Positions 12,629 to 21,177 of a stretch of 64,000 bases of DNA are shown here, one piece after another. Source of the DNA: Chromatiaceae bacterium (lineage in GTDB: Bacteria > Pseudomonadota > Gammaproteobacteria > Chromatiales > Chromatiaceae); contig CP037918.1 in NCBI GenBank assembly GCA_019356535.1, positions 1,954,315-2,018,314 on the forward strand, written 5' to 3'. Position 1 is the stretch's first letter; each line of letters opens with the position of its first letter. Under the pieces are notes generated by a model that did no database searches, was not told where the DNA came from, and saw nothing but the letters and a program-made list of their open reading frames with translations. A program made the translations under genes and the position numbers.

Positions 12629-13546
12629 CTAGCCTGTCGGCACCTGCAACAGGGGCCGGGCTTCGTCGCCGTGGAGATAGTCGAGAAAGGCCTGGGCGAT
12701 GGGCGGCAGGCGCTTGCCCTGGCGATAGACCACGTGCCAGTGGCGCAGGATGGGAAAGCCCTCGACATCCAGCACCACCAGGGCGCCGGCCTTGAGCTCC
12801 AGCCCCAGGGTGTGTATGGAGACGATGCCCAGCCCCAGGCCGGCCTCCACGGCGTTCTTGATCGCCGAGTTGGAGGTGGTCTCGATGCCGGTACGCAACT
12901 GCATGCCGCGTTCGCGGAAGAAGCGCTCCATGGCGATGCGTGTGCCCGATTCGCACTCGCGCACCACGAAAGTCTCGGACTGGATGCGCTCCAGGGGAAT
13001 GGGACCCGGCTCGGCAACCAGGGGGTGATCGGGCCGAGCGATCACCACCAGCGGGTTCTCCATGAAGGCCTGCACCTCCAGGTCCAGCCCCTCGGGCGGC
13101 TTGCCCATGATGACGATGTCGGTCTGATTCTCGGCCAGCTGATCGAGCAGGGCCTTGCGGTTGGTCACATCCAGCGAATAGGTACTCTCGGGGTAGCGCT
13201 GGGCGAAGGCACCGAGAATGCGCGTAGCAAAGGAGTTGGCCGTGGTCGCCACGCTCAGACGCAGGTGACCACGACGCACGCCCTTGAGCGCAGACATCAC
13301 CTCATCGAGTTCACGCAACTGCTCGCCGATGTGACGGCAGTAGTTGTACATCTCGCGCCCGGCCTCGGTCAGGTGAATGCGCTTGCCCAGTTTCTCGAAC
13401 AGCGGCAGCCCCGCGGCGTCCTCGAGTTGGCGCACCTGCATGGACACCGCCGGCTGACTCAGGTGCAGCTCCTCGGCGGCGCGGGTAAAACTCAGATGGC
13501 GGGCGACCGCCTCGAACAAGGTGAGCTGACGCAATGTGAGATGCAT
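12629..13546 (-). CDS. cbbR: LysR-type transcriptional regulator CbbR
   Basis: This is a 305-residue LTTR. The N-terminal winged HTH (residues 1-60) contains LSFTRAAEELHLSQPAVSMQ. The effector-binding domain starts near residue 90 and contains NRKALLDQLAENQTDIVIMGKPP, typical of CbbR. CbbR activates Calvin-cycle operons and responds to metabolites such as RuBP, NADPH or ATP in different bacteria. It is divergent from the carbon-fixation genes, starting 101 bases from the small gene at 13648. The assignment rests on both sequence and position. Confidence 0.93.
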   Translation of the reverse strand: MHLTLRQLTLFEAVARHLSFTRAAEELHLSQPAVSMQVRQLEDAAGLPLFEKLGKRIHLTEAGREMYNYCRHIGEQLRELDEVMSALKGVRRGHLRLSVATTANSFATRILGAFAQRYPESTYSLDVTNRKALLDQLAENQTDIVIMGKPPEGLDLEVQAFMENPLVVIARPDHPLVAEPGPIPLERIQSETFVVRECESGTRIAMERFFRERGMQLRTGIETTSNSAIKNAVEAGLGLGIVSIHTLGLELKAGALVVLDVEGFPILRHWHVVYRQGKRLPPIAQAFLDYLHGDEARPLLQVPTG

Positions 13547-13647
13547 GTCGAATGCCCTCCTGCCAAGATCTACCCCACTCTCTGTGGGGGCAAAACCACC
13601 CGGGCCTGACCCAGTATCAGGACATCATCCGGCGCGAGGGAACCGAC

Positions 13648-14034
13648 ATGCCGCAGCCCCCGATATTGAAATCGACACCCTTCCTGGTGCCGGCGGACTG
13701 CTTCAACCGCCTGCGGCTGCTGCAACTGCACTCCGAGGGACCGTTGGAATTTGGTCTGCCCGGCCTGCCGGGACACCGTATGGTGCTGCGCCAGCACCAC
13801 TGGCAGTGCTGGAGCCAGCCCCTGTGCACCCTGCTGATGACCTGGCACGACTTCCGCATCCACCAGCGCGAAGATCTGGGTGCGCCGGTCGCCTGCACCT
13901 TGTCGCTTCACCACCCCTACAGCCGCACGGTGATCCATCACCTCCACGACAGCCTGCGGCAGCATTGCGCGCGCCACTGCCCCCCTCCGTCGGATCACGT
14001 CCTCCTGGGCTTTCCCGAGTCCAAAAAGAAATAA
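13648..14034 (+). CDS. Small RuBisCO-locus protein A (unknown family; paralogue of the product of 24396-24776)
   Basis: The 128-residue protein lies between cbbR and cbbM; no known domain was recognised. From residue 36 it aligns with the second small protein of this locus. Shared features are LPGL, then a Trp about 15 residues on, then the block W..F....R..L..PV.CTL...H (WHDFRIHQREDLGAPVACTL here). The block ends in an His-rich stretch (LHHPYSRTVIHHLHDSL). There is no signal peptide or membrane helix. A GAGGG ribosome-binding site precedes the ATG at 13648; an in-frame ATG at 13552 has poorer support. A role in RuBisCO expression, assembly or activation is inference from position alone. Confidence 0.7.
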   Translation: MPQPPILKSTPFLVPADCFNRLRLLQLHSEGPLEFGLPGLPGHRMVLRQHHWQCWSQPLCTLLMTWHDFRIHQREDLGAPVACTLSLHHPYSRTVIHHLHDSLRQHCARHCPPPSDHVLLGFPESKKK

Positions 14035-14036
14035 GC

Positions 14037-14130
14037 ATAAACTTATCATTACGATAATCAAATCAGCATTTCCTTATATCCTGTAGTCCTTTAAAATTTA
14101 CGCCTATAGGGTATATGCCTATAAGTTTCA
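14037..14130. promoter_or_regulatory. AT-rich cbbM upstream region with candidate CbbR sites
   Basis: The 175-base gap before cbbM is much more AT-rich than its surroundings. It contains the perfect inverted repeat TTATC-N5-GATAA at 14043-14057, which includes a T-N11-A LysR-type core. ATAAACTTAT at 14037-14046 and, on the minus strand, TGAAACTTAT at 14121-14130 match half of the palindrome upstream of cbbL (18984-18999). GCCTATA is directly repeated at 14102 and 14117. CbbR binding is inferred. Confidence 0.5.
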
Positions 14131-14209
14131 GGGACTTGGGCTTGCCCGACCCCTGTGTTCCCGGTGCCAGCGGGCACCTCCACATATTTAATCAGCCGAG
14201 GATTTCTAC

Positions 14210-15604
14210 ATGGCTCTCGATCAATCCAGTCGCTATTCCGACCTCAGCCTGAAGGAAGAGGATCTCATCGCCGGCGGGCGGCACATTCTGTGCGCCTACA
14301 AGATGAAGCCCAAGGCCGGCTACGGCTACCTGGAAGCCGCCGCGCACTTCGCCGCCGAGTCCTCCACCGGCACCAACGTCGAGGTCTGCACCACCGACGA
14401 GTTCACCAAGGGCGTGGACGCACTGGTGTACCACATCGATGAGGCCAACGAAGACATGCGCATCGCCTATCCGATCGAGCTGTTCGACCGGAACATCACC
14501 GACGGCCGCATGATGATGGTCTCCTTCCTCACCCTGACCATCGGCAACAACCAGGGCATGGGCGACATCGAATACGCCAAGATGATCGACTTCTACGTGC
14601 CCAAGCGCGCCATCGAACTGTTCGACGGACCGTCCAAGGACATCTCCGACCTGTGGCGCATCCTCGGCCGTCCCATCGTCGACGGCGGCTACATCGCCGG
14701 CACCATCATCAAGCCCAAGCTGGGCCTGCGCCCCGAGCCCTTTGCCGAGGCGGCCTACCAGTTCTGGCTGGGGGGTGACTTCATCAAAAACGACGAGCCC
14801 CAGGGCAACCAGGTGTTCGCCCCCATGAAGAAGGTCATGCCGCTGGTGGCCGACGCCATGAAGCGCGCACAGGACGAGACCGGCGAGGCCAAGCTGTTCT
14901 CGGCCAACATCACCGCCGACGACCATTCGGAAATGATTGCTCGCGGTGAATACATCCTCGAGACTTTCGGCGAGTTCGCCGACCACGTCGCCTTCCTGGT
15001 GGACGGCTACGTCGGCGGTCCGGGCATGGTGACCACCGCCCGCCGCTGGTTCCCCAACCAGTACCTGCACTATCACCGTGCCGGTCACGGTGCCGTGACC
15101 TCGCCCAACTCCAACCGCGGCTACACCGCCTACGTGCTGGCCAAGATGTCGCGCCTGCAGGGGGCCTCGGGCATCCACGTCGGCACCATGGGCTACGGCA
15201 AGATGGAAGGCGACAAGGACGACCGCGCCATCGCCTACATCATCGAGCGTGACGAGTACCAGGGCCCGGTCTATCACCAGAAGTGGTACGGCATGAAGCC
15301 CACCACCCCGATCATCTCCGGCGGCATGAACGCCCTGCGCCTGCCCGGCTTCTTCGAGAACCTGGGCCACGGCAACGTCATCAACACCGCCGGCGGCGGT
15401 TCCTACGGCCACATCGACAGCCCGGCAGCCGGCGCCATCTCCCTGCGCCAGGCCTACGAGTGCTGGAAGGCCGGCGCCGATCCCATCGAGTGGGCCAAGG
15501 AGCACAAGGAATTCGCCCGTGCCTTCGAGTCCTTCCCACACGATGCCGACGCCCTGTACCCGGGCTGGCGCGAGAAGCTGGGCGTGAGCGCCGCTCACAA
15601 GTAA
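14210..15604 (+). CDS. cbbM: Ribulose-1,5-bisphosphate carboxylase/oxygenase, form II
   Basis: This is the 464-residue form II large-subunit-only RuBisCO, fixing CO2 onto RuBP. Visible active-site residues include Lys168 in [10 protein letters not shown], the carbamylated Lys193 in [12 protein letters not shown], and Lys331 of loop 6 in [11 protein letters not shown]. All are offset by two from Rhodospirillum rubrum numbering. A GAGGA ribosome-binding site precedes the ATG. A strong hairpin with T-run follows, so cbbM may be transcribed mostly alone. Form II enzymes generally suit high CO2 and low O2. Confidence 0.98.
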   Translation: MALDQSSRYSDLSLKEEDLIAGGRHILCAYKMKPKAGYGYLEAAAHFAAESSTGTNVEVCTTDEFTKGVDALVYHIDEANEDMRIAYPIELFDRNITDGRMMMVSFLTLTIGNNQGMGDIEYAKMIDFYVPKRAIELFDGPSKDISDLWRILGRPIVDGGYIAGTIIKPKLGLRPEPFAEAAYQFWLGGDFIKNDEPQGNQVFAPMKKVMPLVADAMKRAQDETGEAKLFSANITADDHSEMIARGEYILETFGEFADHVAFLVDGYVGGPGMVTTARRWFPNQYLHYHRAGHGAVTSPNSNRGYTAYVLAKMSRLQGASGIHVGTMGYGKMEGDKDDRAIAYIIERDEYQGPVYHQKWYGMKPTTPIISGGMNALRLPGFFENLGHGNVINTAGGGSYGHIDSPAAGAISLRQAYECWKAGADPIEWAKEHKEFARAFESFPHDADALYPGWREKLGVSAAHK

Positions 15605-15629
15605 GCACGGCTTGCTCGACCGACGAAAG

Positions 15630-15655
15630 AGCCCCCCTTTGCGGGGGGCTTTTTC
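15630..15655 (+). terminator. Rho-independent terminator after cbbM
   Basis: An AGCCCCCC / GGGGGGCT 8-bp stem with a 5-base loop is followed by a T-rich tail (TTTTTCTTC). It lies 25 bases after the cbbM stop and before cbbQ. It probably attenuates read-through into the activase genes, so that cbbM mRNA exceeds cbbQO mRNA. Confidence 0.85.
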
Positions 15656-15712
15656 TTCATGCCACCACGGTGACATGAAGAAAAGGCAACCACCCGAACA
15701 CGGATACCGACC

Positions 15713-16516
15713 ATGAGCGATACCGACCAGTACCTGATCCGCCAGGAACCTTTCTATCAGCCGCAGGCCGACGAGGTGCTGCTCTACGAGGCCGCCTATG
15801 AGGAACGCCTGCCGGTGATGATCAAGGGGCCGACCGGCTGCGGCAAGTCGCGCTTCGTCGAGTACATGGCCTGGAAACTGGGCCGCCCGCTGATCACCGT
15901 GGCCTGCAACGAGGACATGACCGCCTCCGACCTGGTCGGCCGCTACCTGCTGGATGCCGACGGCACCCGCTGGCTGGACGGCCCGCTCACCGTGGCCGCG
16001 CGCATCGGCGCCATCTGCTACCTGGACGAGATCGTCGAGGCCCGGCAGGACACCACCGTGGTCATCCACCCGCTCACCGACCACCGCCGCACCCTGCCAC
16101 TGGACAAGAAGGGCGAACTGGTCGAGGCACACCCCGACTTCCAGCTGGTCATCTCCTACAACCCCGGCTACCAGTCGCTGATGAAGGACCTCAAGCAGTC
16201 CACCAAGCAGCGCTTCTCGGCCATGACCTTCGACTATCCCGATGCCACCCTGGAGGCCGAGATCGTCGCCCGCGAGACCGGTACCGATGGCCAGATCACC
16301 GAAAAGCTGGTGCAGATTGCGCACACCGCACGCAACCTCAAGGGACACGGCCTGGACGAAGGCATCTCCACCCGCCTGCTGGTCTATGCCGCTCGCCTGA
16401 TCGCGCGCGGCATCGCCCCGCCGCGTGCCTGCCGCATGGCGCTGGTAGCCCCGATCACCGACGACGAGGACATCCGTTCGACCCTGCACCACGCCATCGA
16501 CGCCGTCTTTGCCTGA
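15713..16516 (+). CDS. cbbQ: RuBisCO activase AAA+ subunit CbbQ, form II-associated
   Basis: This is a 267-residue MoxR-type AAA+ ATPase. Walker A is GPTGCGKSRF at residues 39-48, Walker B region is ICYLDEIVEARQDT, and the arginine-finger/sensor region is QRFSAMTFDYPD. CbbQ hexamers with one CbbO remodel inhibited RuBisCO to release tight-binding sugar phosphates. Directly downstream of cbbM, so probably acting on the form II enzyme, as for Q2O2-type pairs described in Acidithiobacillus. It is very similar to the second CbbQ at 21178-21987. Confidence 0.96.
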   Translation: MSDTDQYLIRQEPFYQPQADEVLLYEAAYEERLPVMIKGPTGCGKSRFVEYMAWKLGRPLITVACNEDMTASDLVGRYLLDADGTRWLDGPLTVAARIGAICYLDEIVEARQDTTVVIHPLTDHRRTLPLDKKGELVEAHPDFQLVISYNPGYQSLMKDLKQSTKQRFSAMTFDYPDATLEAEIVARETGTDGQITEKLVQIAHTARNLKGHGLDEGISTRLLVYAARLIARGIAPPRACRMALVAPITDDEDIRSTLHHAIDAVFA

Positions 16517-16524
16517 TTTCTTTC

Positions 16525-16629
16525 TTCACCACAAAGAACACAAAGGACACAAAGACGACGATTGCCAGGCACGAATCCGAGCGCTCCTCCACCAACCCAG
16601 CCTGCGTGTTCTTCGTGTCCTTCGTGGTT
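16525..16629. repeat. Inverted pair of a dispersed 'CACAAAGAACACAAAGGACAC'-type repeat
   Basis: The segment 16527-16554 (CACCACAAAGAACACAAAG...) and the reverse complement of 16604-16628 (AACCACGAAGGACACGAAG...) are copies of the same simple purine-rich repeat in opposite orientation, flanking the cbbQ-cbbO gap. A partial copy (CACCACGAAGAGCACAAAG) lies at 12590-12608. Repeats of this type are widely scattered in Proteobacteria. The two arms could form a long imperfect hairpin just before cbbO. Confidence 0.65.
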
Positions 16630-16642
16630 ACCTCATGCGACC

Positions 16643-18976
16643 ATGAACGAAACTGAAATCAAGGCCTATCGCCAGCGGCTCAACTGCAGCTTCGAACAGA
16701 TCGACCACGTCTTCGAGGCCTGTATCGAGGACGCCCTGGCCAGCCTGTCACCGGAGGGCGTGAGCGCCTACCTCGACGGCGCCACCCTGGTCTGCCTGAC
16801 CGGCCGCGGTGTCGAACCGGTGCTCAGCTATCTGGAAGAGATGCCGGGGATGATACGCCGCCTGGGCGACGAATCGTTGCTGGAGACGGTGGCACAGACT
16901 GCCTGGAAGCTGTCGCGCAACGCCAACGGCCGTTCCATCCCCATGTTCCTGCAGACCCTGGGCGAGGTCTCGCGGCGGCTCACCAGCGCCGACCTGCTGC
17001 GCAACTACTGCGAACTGGTGCTCGACTTCATGCGCCGCACCAGCGGCTCGATCCACGGCAACCAGAACGCCACTCTCCCCAGCCCCTCGCTCAACGACCT
17101 GCTCGAGCGCATGCCGCAACTGCTCCACGAGCTGTCCTGCCAGGGGCTACGCAACTGGATCGAATACGGCCTGCAGCACTACCCGAACCACCCCGAGCGG
17201 CAGCGCGACTACTTCTGCCTGCAATCGGCCGACAGCCGCGCCGTGCTGCACCGTGAGCGCCACGGCACCCTGTTCATCGACCACGAGCGCAAGCTGCATC
17301 TCTACCTCCAGGCGTTGTGGAACACCGACGACCTGCTGGTGCCCTACTCCAGCGCCTTCGACCAGCTGCGCAAGCCTATGCCCTACTACGACGATCGCGG
17401 CATCCGTGTGCCCGATGTCTACGACGACCTGGTAGCAGACGCGGGCAGCCCCCCCTCCAACTCCCCCCCGCACGGCGGGGGGGAGAGCGAAGGCCGCCCT
17501 CCTGCGGGAGGGGTTGTCATATCGGGATTGGACCGCTATCGCGCCCTGCTCGCGCACATCGCGGCGCACAAGCGCTGGAGCACGCCCATCGTGGCCGACA
17601 ACTACAGCCCCTTCCAGCGCGTCGCCATCGAGACCTTCGAAGACTGCCGCATCGAGCAACTGGCGATGCGCGAATACCCGGGCCTGCGCCGCCTGTGGCT
17701 GGCCCTGCACCCGAAGCCGGCAGAGGATGCCTGCGACCCCGAGAACGAGTCCTGCATCCGCCACCGCCTGGCGATGTTCTCGCGCGCCACCCTCGACCCG
17801 GATCACGGCTACCGCAATCCCGACCTGCTGGAGTTCCTGGCGCGTTTCCATGAGCTGCTGGCCGATTCCGACAGCTCCACCCAGGACATGGCCGGGCTGG
17901 CCATCGCCTACATCGCGCGCACCCGGCGCCAGGCCGATCTGTCACCGAAGGTACACTTCACCGACACCGAGGTGGACTACCGCGACGACAACCGGCACCT
18001 GTGGATCTTCATCGAGGAAGGCGACGAGGAGGAGCAGTTCGACGAGGAACGCCGCCCCCAGGATACCGAGGAGACCGACCGCCTGCCGCCGCGGCACTAC
18101 CCGGAATGGGACTACCAGGCCAAGACCTACCGCCCCGACTGGGTGAGCCTGTACGAGGCCCTGCACCCTTCCGCCGACCCGGCCTACATCGATGAACTGC
18201 TGGCACGCCACCGCGGCCTGGCCAAGCAGCTCCGGCAACTGCTCGACCGCATCAAGCCCCAGCAGTACGTGCGCGTGCGCTACCAGGAGGACGGCAGCGA
18301 ACTGGACCTGGACGTAGCCATCCGCTCGCTGATCGACTTCAAGGGTGGCGCGCAGCCGGACCCGCGCATCAACATGAGCCACCGCCACGACGGCCGCGAT
18401 ATCGCCGTGACCCTGCTGCTGGACCTGTCCGAGTCGCTCAACACCGTGCCCGAGGGCGCCGACCGCAGCATCCTGCAGCTCAGCCAGGAGGCGGTCTCCC
18501 TGCTGGCCTGGGCCATCGAGCACCTAGGCGACGAGTTCGCCATTGCCGGCTTCAACTCCGATACCCGCCATGAGGTGCGCTACCAGCACATCAAGGGCTT
18601 CAGCGAACACTGGGACGACACCGTCAAGGCGCGCCTGGCGGCCATGCGTGCCGGTTTTTCCACGCGCATGGGCGCGGCCATGCGACACGCCGCGCACTAC
18701 CTGGCCCCGCGCAAGGCCGACAAGAAGCTGCTGTTGATCCTCACCGACGGTGAACCGCACGACATCGACGAACAGGACCCTCGCCAGCTCATCGAGGACG
18801 CCCGTCGCGCAGTCCATGAACTGGACCAGCAGGGCATCTTCACCTTCTGCGTCAACCTCGACCCGCGTGCCGACGACTATGTACAAGACATCTTCGGCCA
18901 GGCCTATACTGTCATCGACCGGGTCGAACGCCTGCCCGAGAAACTCCCCCGCCTGTTCCTCAGCCTGACCCGGTAG
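16643..18976 (+). CDS. cbbO: RuBisCO activase adaptor CbbO, form II-associated
   Basis: This is a 777-residue CbbO. The long helical N-terminal part contacts CbbQ. The C-terminal von Willebrand A domain carries a MIDAS motif DLSES at residues 594-598, with downstream STRMGAAMRHA (Thr) and ILTDGEPHD (Asp). CbbO binds RuBisCO through the VWA domain and docks it on the CbbQ hexamer. Residues about 264-293 (rich in Pro, Gly and Ser) have no counterpart in the form I-linked CbbO and coincide with a palindromic DNA repeat. Start chosen at the ATG at 16643 (MNETEIKAYRQRL); the open frame further upstream is repeat DNA. Confidence 0.94.
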   Translation: MNETEIKAYRQRLNCSFEQIDHVFEACIEDALASLSPEGVSAYLDGATLVCLTGRGVEPVLSYLEEMPGMIRRLGDESLLETVAQTAWKLSRNANGRSIPMFLQTLGEVSRRLTSADLLRNYCELVLDFMRRTSGSIHGNQNATLPSPSLNDLLERMPQLLHELSCQGLRNWIEYGLQHYPNHPERQRDYFCLQSADSRAVLHRERHGTLFIDHERKLHLYLQALWNTDDLLVPYSSAFDQLRKPMPYYDDRGIRVPDVYDDLVADAGSPPSNSPPHGGGESEGRPPAGGVVISGLDRYRALLAHIAAHKRWSTPIVADNYSPFQRVAIETFEDCRIEQLAMREYPGLRRLWLALHPKPAEDACDPENESCIRHRLAMFSRATLDPDHGYRNPDLLEFLARFHELLADSDSSTQDMAGLAIAYIARTRRQADLSPKVHFTDTEVDYRDDNRHLWIFIEEGDEEEQFDEERRPQDTEETDRLPPRHYPEWDYQAKTYRPDWVSLYEALHPSADPAYIDELLARHRGLAKQLRQLLDRIKPQQYVRVRYQEDGSELDLDVAIRSLIDFKGGAQPDPRINMSHRHDGRDIAVTLLLDLSESLNTVPEGADRSILQLSQEAVSLLAWAIEHLGDEFAIAGFNSDTRHEVRYQHIKGFSEHWDDTVKARLAAMRAGFSTRMGAAMRHAAHYLAPRKADKKLLLILTDGEPHDIDEQDPRQLIEDARRAVHELDQQGIFTFCVNLDPRADDYVQDIFGQAYTVIDRVERLPEKLPRLFLSLTR
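17447..17516. repeat. GC-rich palindromic repeat inside the cbbO coding sequence
   Basis: C-run/G-run palindromes (for example CTCCCCCCCGCACGGCGGGGGGGAG) interrupt an otherwise family-like cbbO without breaking the frame. Same class as the intergenic elements at 4347, 4873, 21085 and 41072. The other cbbO passes straight from VDDVGKV to SGHEFYRA at this point. Confidence 0.75.
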
Positions 18977-18983
18977 CATAAAT

Positions 18984-18999
18984 TGAAACTTATGTTTCA
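18984..18999. promoter_or_regulatory. Candidate CbbR operator upstream of cbbL
   Basis: The perfect palindrome TGAAAC-TTAT-GTTTCA is centred about 60 bases before the expected transcription start if the -35/-10 pair at 19016-19044 is used. That is the normal position of a LysR-type activator. Half of it (TGAAACTTAT) recurs before cbbM on the minus strand at 14121-14130. CbbR as the binding protein is inferred. Confidence 0.55.
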
Positions 19000-19015
19000 C
19001 ATCAGAAACTCTGAG

Positions 19016-19044
19016 TTCATTTTATGCATAACCTCTCCCATACT
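19016..19044 (+). promoter_or_regulatory. Possible sigma-70 promoter of cbbL
   Basis: TTCATT (19016-19021) and CATACT (19039-19044) are separated by 17 bases. Both match the consensus only partly, as expected of an activator-dependent promoter. The candidate operator lies just upstream. Confidence 0.35.
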
Positions 19045-19100
19045 CTGGATCAATCCTGAGTGATTTACTCGGATTGCCACCCGAAAACCATGTGGGTTCT

Positions 19101-19118
19101 CGGACGCCCCGGCGTCCG
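19101..19118. other. Leader hairpin before cbbL
   Basis: A perfect 8-bp stem CGGACGCC / GGCGTCCG with a 2-base spacer lies 40 bases before the cbbL ATG, in the likely 5' untranslated region. It might stabilise the transcript; it is not followed by a T-run. Confidence 0.45.
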
Positions 19119-19157
19119 CAACCCCCAGTAACCCAGACCCTCTGGAGAGGACTACCA

Positions 19158-20576
19158 ATGGCCAAGACATACCAAGCGGGCGTAAAAGAGTACCGCGAAA
19201 CCTACTGGGAACCCGATTACACTCCGCGCGAGAGCGACGTGCTGGCATGCTTCAAGATCACCCCGCAACCGGGCGTGCCGCGTGAAGAAGCCGCTGCCGC
19301 TGTGGCCGCCGAGTCGTCGACCGGCACCTGGACCACCGTGTGGACCGACCTGCTCACCGACCTCGAGTACTACAAGGGCCGCGCCTACGCCATCGAGGAT
19401 GTCCCGGGTGACGATGAAGCCTTCTACGCCTTCATCGCCTACCCGATGGGCCTGTTCGAGGAAGGCTCCATTGTCAATATGTTCACCTCCATCGTGGGTA
19501 ACGTGTTCGGCTTCAAGGCCGTGCGCGCCCTGCGACTGGAAGACGTGCGCTTCCCGCTGTGGTTCGTGACCACCTGCCCGGGACCGCCGCACGGCATCCA
19601 GGTCGAGCGCGACAAGATGGACAAGTACGGCCGTCCGCTGCTGGGCTGCACCATCAAGCCCAAGCTGGGCCTGTCCGCCAAGAACTATGGCCGCGCCGTG
19701 TACGAGTGCCTGCGCGGCGGTCTGGACTTCACCAAGGACGACGAGAACGTCAACTCCCAGCCCTTCATGCGCTGGCGTGATCGCTTCCTGTTCTGCCAGG
19801 AAGCCATCGAGAAGGCCGAGGCCGAGACCGGCGAGCGCAAGGGTCACTATCTGAACGTGACCGCTCCCACCGTCGAGGAGATGTTCAAGCGTGCCGAGTT
19901 CGCCAAGGAGATCGGCACCCCGATCATCATGTCCGACTACCTGACCCTCGGCTGGGCCGCACACCAGTCGCTGTCCAAGTGGTGCCGCGACAATGGCCTG
20001 CTGCTGCACGTCCACCGCGCCATGCACGGCGTAATCGACCGCAACCCCAACCACGGCATCAACTTCCGCGTGCTGACCAAGATGCTGCGCGCCATGGGCG
20101 GTGACCACCTGCACTCCGGCACCGTGGTCGGCAAGCTCGAAGGTGACCGCGCAGCCACCCTGGGCTGGATCGACCTGATGCGCGATTCCTATATCAAGGA
20201 AGACCGCTCGCGCGGCATCTTCTTCGATCAGGACTGGGGTCGCATGCCCGGCGTCCTGCCCGTTGCCTCCGGCGGTATCCACGTCTGGCACATGCCGGCG
20301 CTGGTCACCATCTTCGGCGACGACTCCGTGCTGCAGTTCGGCGGCGGCACCCTGGGCCACCCCTGGGGCAACGCAGCCGGCGCCGCAGCGAACCGCGTCG
20401 CCCTGGAGGCCTGCGTGCAGGCGCGCAACGAGGGTCGCGAACTCGAAAAGGAAGGCAAGGACATCCTCACCAATGCCGCCAAGCACAGCCCCGAGCTCAA
20501 GATGGCGATGGAAACCTGGAAAGAGATCAAGTTCGAGTTCGAAACCGTGGACAAGCTGGACGTGGCGCACAAGTAA
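19158..20576 (+). CDS. cbbL: Ribulose-1,5-bisphosphate carboxylase/oxygenase large subunit, form I (IA type)
   Basis: The 472-residue large subunit opens with [17 protein letters not shown], typical of proteobacterial green-type form IA. Active-site lysines are visible at 167 (CTIKPKLGL), 193 (carbamylated; [13 protein letters not shown]) and in loop 6 ([10 protein letters not shown]). The ATG at 19158 follows GGAGAGG. No carboxysome genes are nearby and cbbQ/cbbO follow, which fits the IAq (non-carboxysomal) arrangement. It would assemble with CbbS into L8S8 and function in the Calvin cycle, probably at lower CO2 than CbbM. Confidence 0.98.
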   Translation: MAKTYQAGVKEYRETYWEPDYTPRESDVLACFKITPQPGVPREEAAAAVAAESSTGTWTTVWTDLLTDLEYYKGRAYAIEDVPGDDEAFYAFIAYPMGLFEEGSIVNMFTSIVGNVFGFKAVRALRLEDVRFPLWFVTTCPGPPHGIQVERDKMDKYGRPLLGCTIKPKLGLSAKNYGRAVYECLRGGLDFTKDDENVNSQPFMRWRDRFLFCQEAIEKAEAETGERKGHYLNVTAPTVEEMFKRAEFAKEIGTPIIMSDYLTLGWAAHQSLSKWCRDNGLLLHVHRAMHGVIDRNPNHGINFRVLTKMLRAMGGDHLHSGTVVGKLEGDRAATLGWIDLMRDSYIKEDRSRGIFFDQDWGRMPGVLPVASGGIHVWHMPALVTIFGDDSVLQFGGGTLGHPWGNAAGAAANRVALEACVQARNEGRELEKEGKDILTNAAKHSPELKMAMETWKEIKFEFETVDKLDVAHK

Positions 20577-20615
20577 TCGCCGTCCACGTCACAGAGCAAT
20601 CAAGAGGAATATCTC

Positions 20616-21038
20616 ATGAGCAACGAAGTTCAAGACTACGCATCCCGGCTTTCGGATCCGAACAGCCGCAAGATGGGCACCTTCTCGTACATCCCCGTGA
20701 TGACCGAGGAGCAGATCCGCAAGCAGGTGCAGTACATCGTCGACCAGGGCTGGAACCCGGCCATCGAGCACACCGAGCCCGAGTACGCCTCGAGCCACTA
20801 CTGGTACATGTGGAAGCTGCCGATGTTCGGCGAGACCGACGTCGACCGCATCCTCGAGGAAATCGAGCTGTGCAAGAAGGCCAACCCGAACAACCACGTT
20901 CGGCTGGTCGGCTACGACAACTACAAGCAGACCCAGGGCGCCAACATGGTGATCTACAAGGCGCCGCTGGACGAGAAGAAGCTGGAGAAGATGGAAATCG
21001 CCTCCACCGTGAAGCACTATGTGAAGGCCCACCGGTAA
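20616..21038 (+). CDS. cbbS: Ribulose-1,5-bisphosphate carboxylase small subunit, form I, with C-terminal extension
   Basis: The 140-residue small subunit has the family core [42 protein letters not shown] and [20 protein letters not shown], ending with MVIYK at residue 115. Form IA small subunits that I know end within a few residues of this point (about 110-120 in total). Here about 25 charged, helix-prone residues follow ([20 protein letters not shown]...). There is no sign of a frameshift and base composition is unchanged. AGAGGA precedes the ATG, 39 bases after cbbL. Confidence 0.96.
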   Translation: MSNEVQDYASRLSDPNSRKMGTFSYIPVMTEEQIRKQVQYIVDQGWNPAIEHTEPEYASSHYWYMWKLPMFGETDVDRILEEIELCKKANPNNHVRLVGYDNYKQTQGANMVIYKAPLDEKKLEKMEIASTVKHYVKAHR

Positions 21039-21060
21039 GCTTCCGGCTTCTCGCCTGAAC

Positions 21061-21140
21061 GGGTGCGGGCCTCGGCCCGCACCCTCCCCCCCTCCGGGGG
21101 GTTTCGAGAGCCTTCCTGCGGGACGGCTCCCGAAACGCCC
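21061..21140. repeat. Stable hairpin cluster after cbbS
   Basis: A perfect GGGTGCGGGCC / GGCCCGCACCC stem occupies 21061-21084. It is followed by a C-run/G-run palindrome (21085-21102) and a GTTTCGAGAGCC...GGCTCCCGAAAC inverted repeat (21101-21137). No T-run follows, so transcription could continue into cbbQ while the hairpins protect the cbbLS mRNA from 3' decay. The middle part belongs to the same palindromic repeat class as 17447-17516. Confidence 0.65.
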
Positions 21141-21177
21141 TCTTCCTCAACAGATCCAGCGGCATGAGGTAGCCATC

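Noticed and set aside
14192..16492. A 766-codon minus-strand frame opposite cbbM and cbbQ
   Set aside because: It is antisense to two certain genes, with a Val/Gly/Asp-rich translation typical of the mirror of GC-rich coding sequence.
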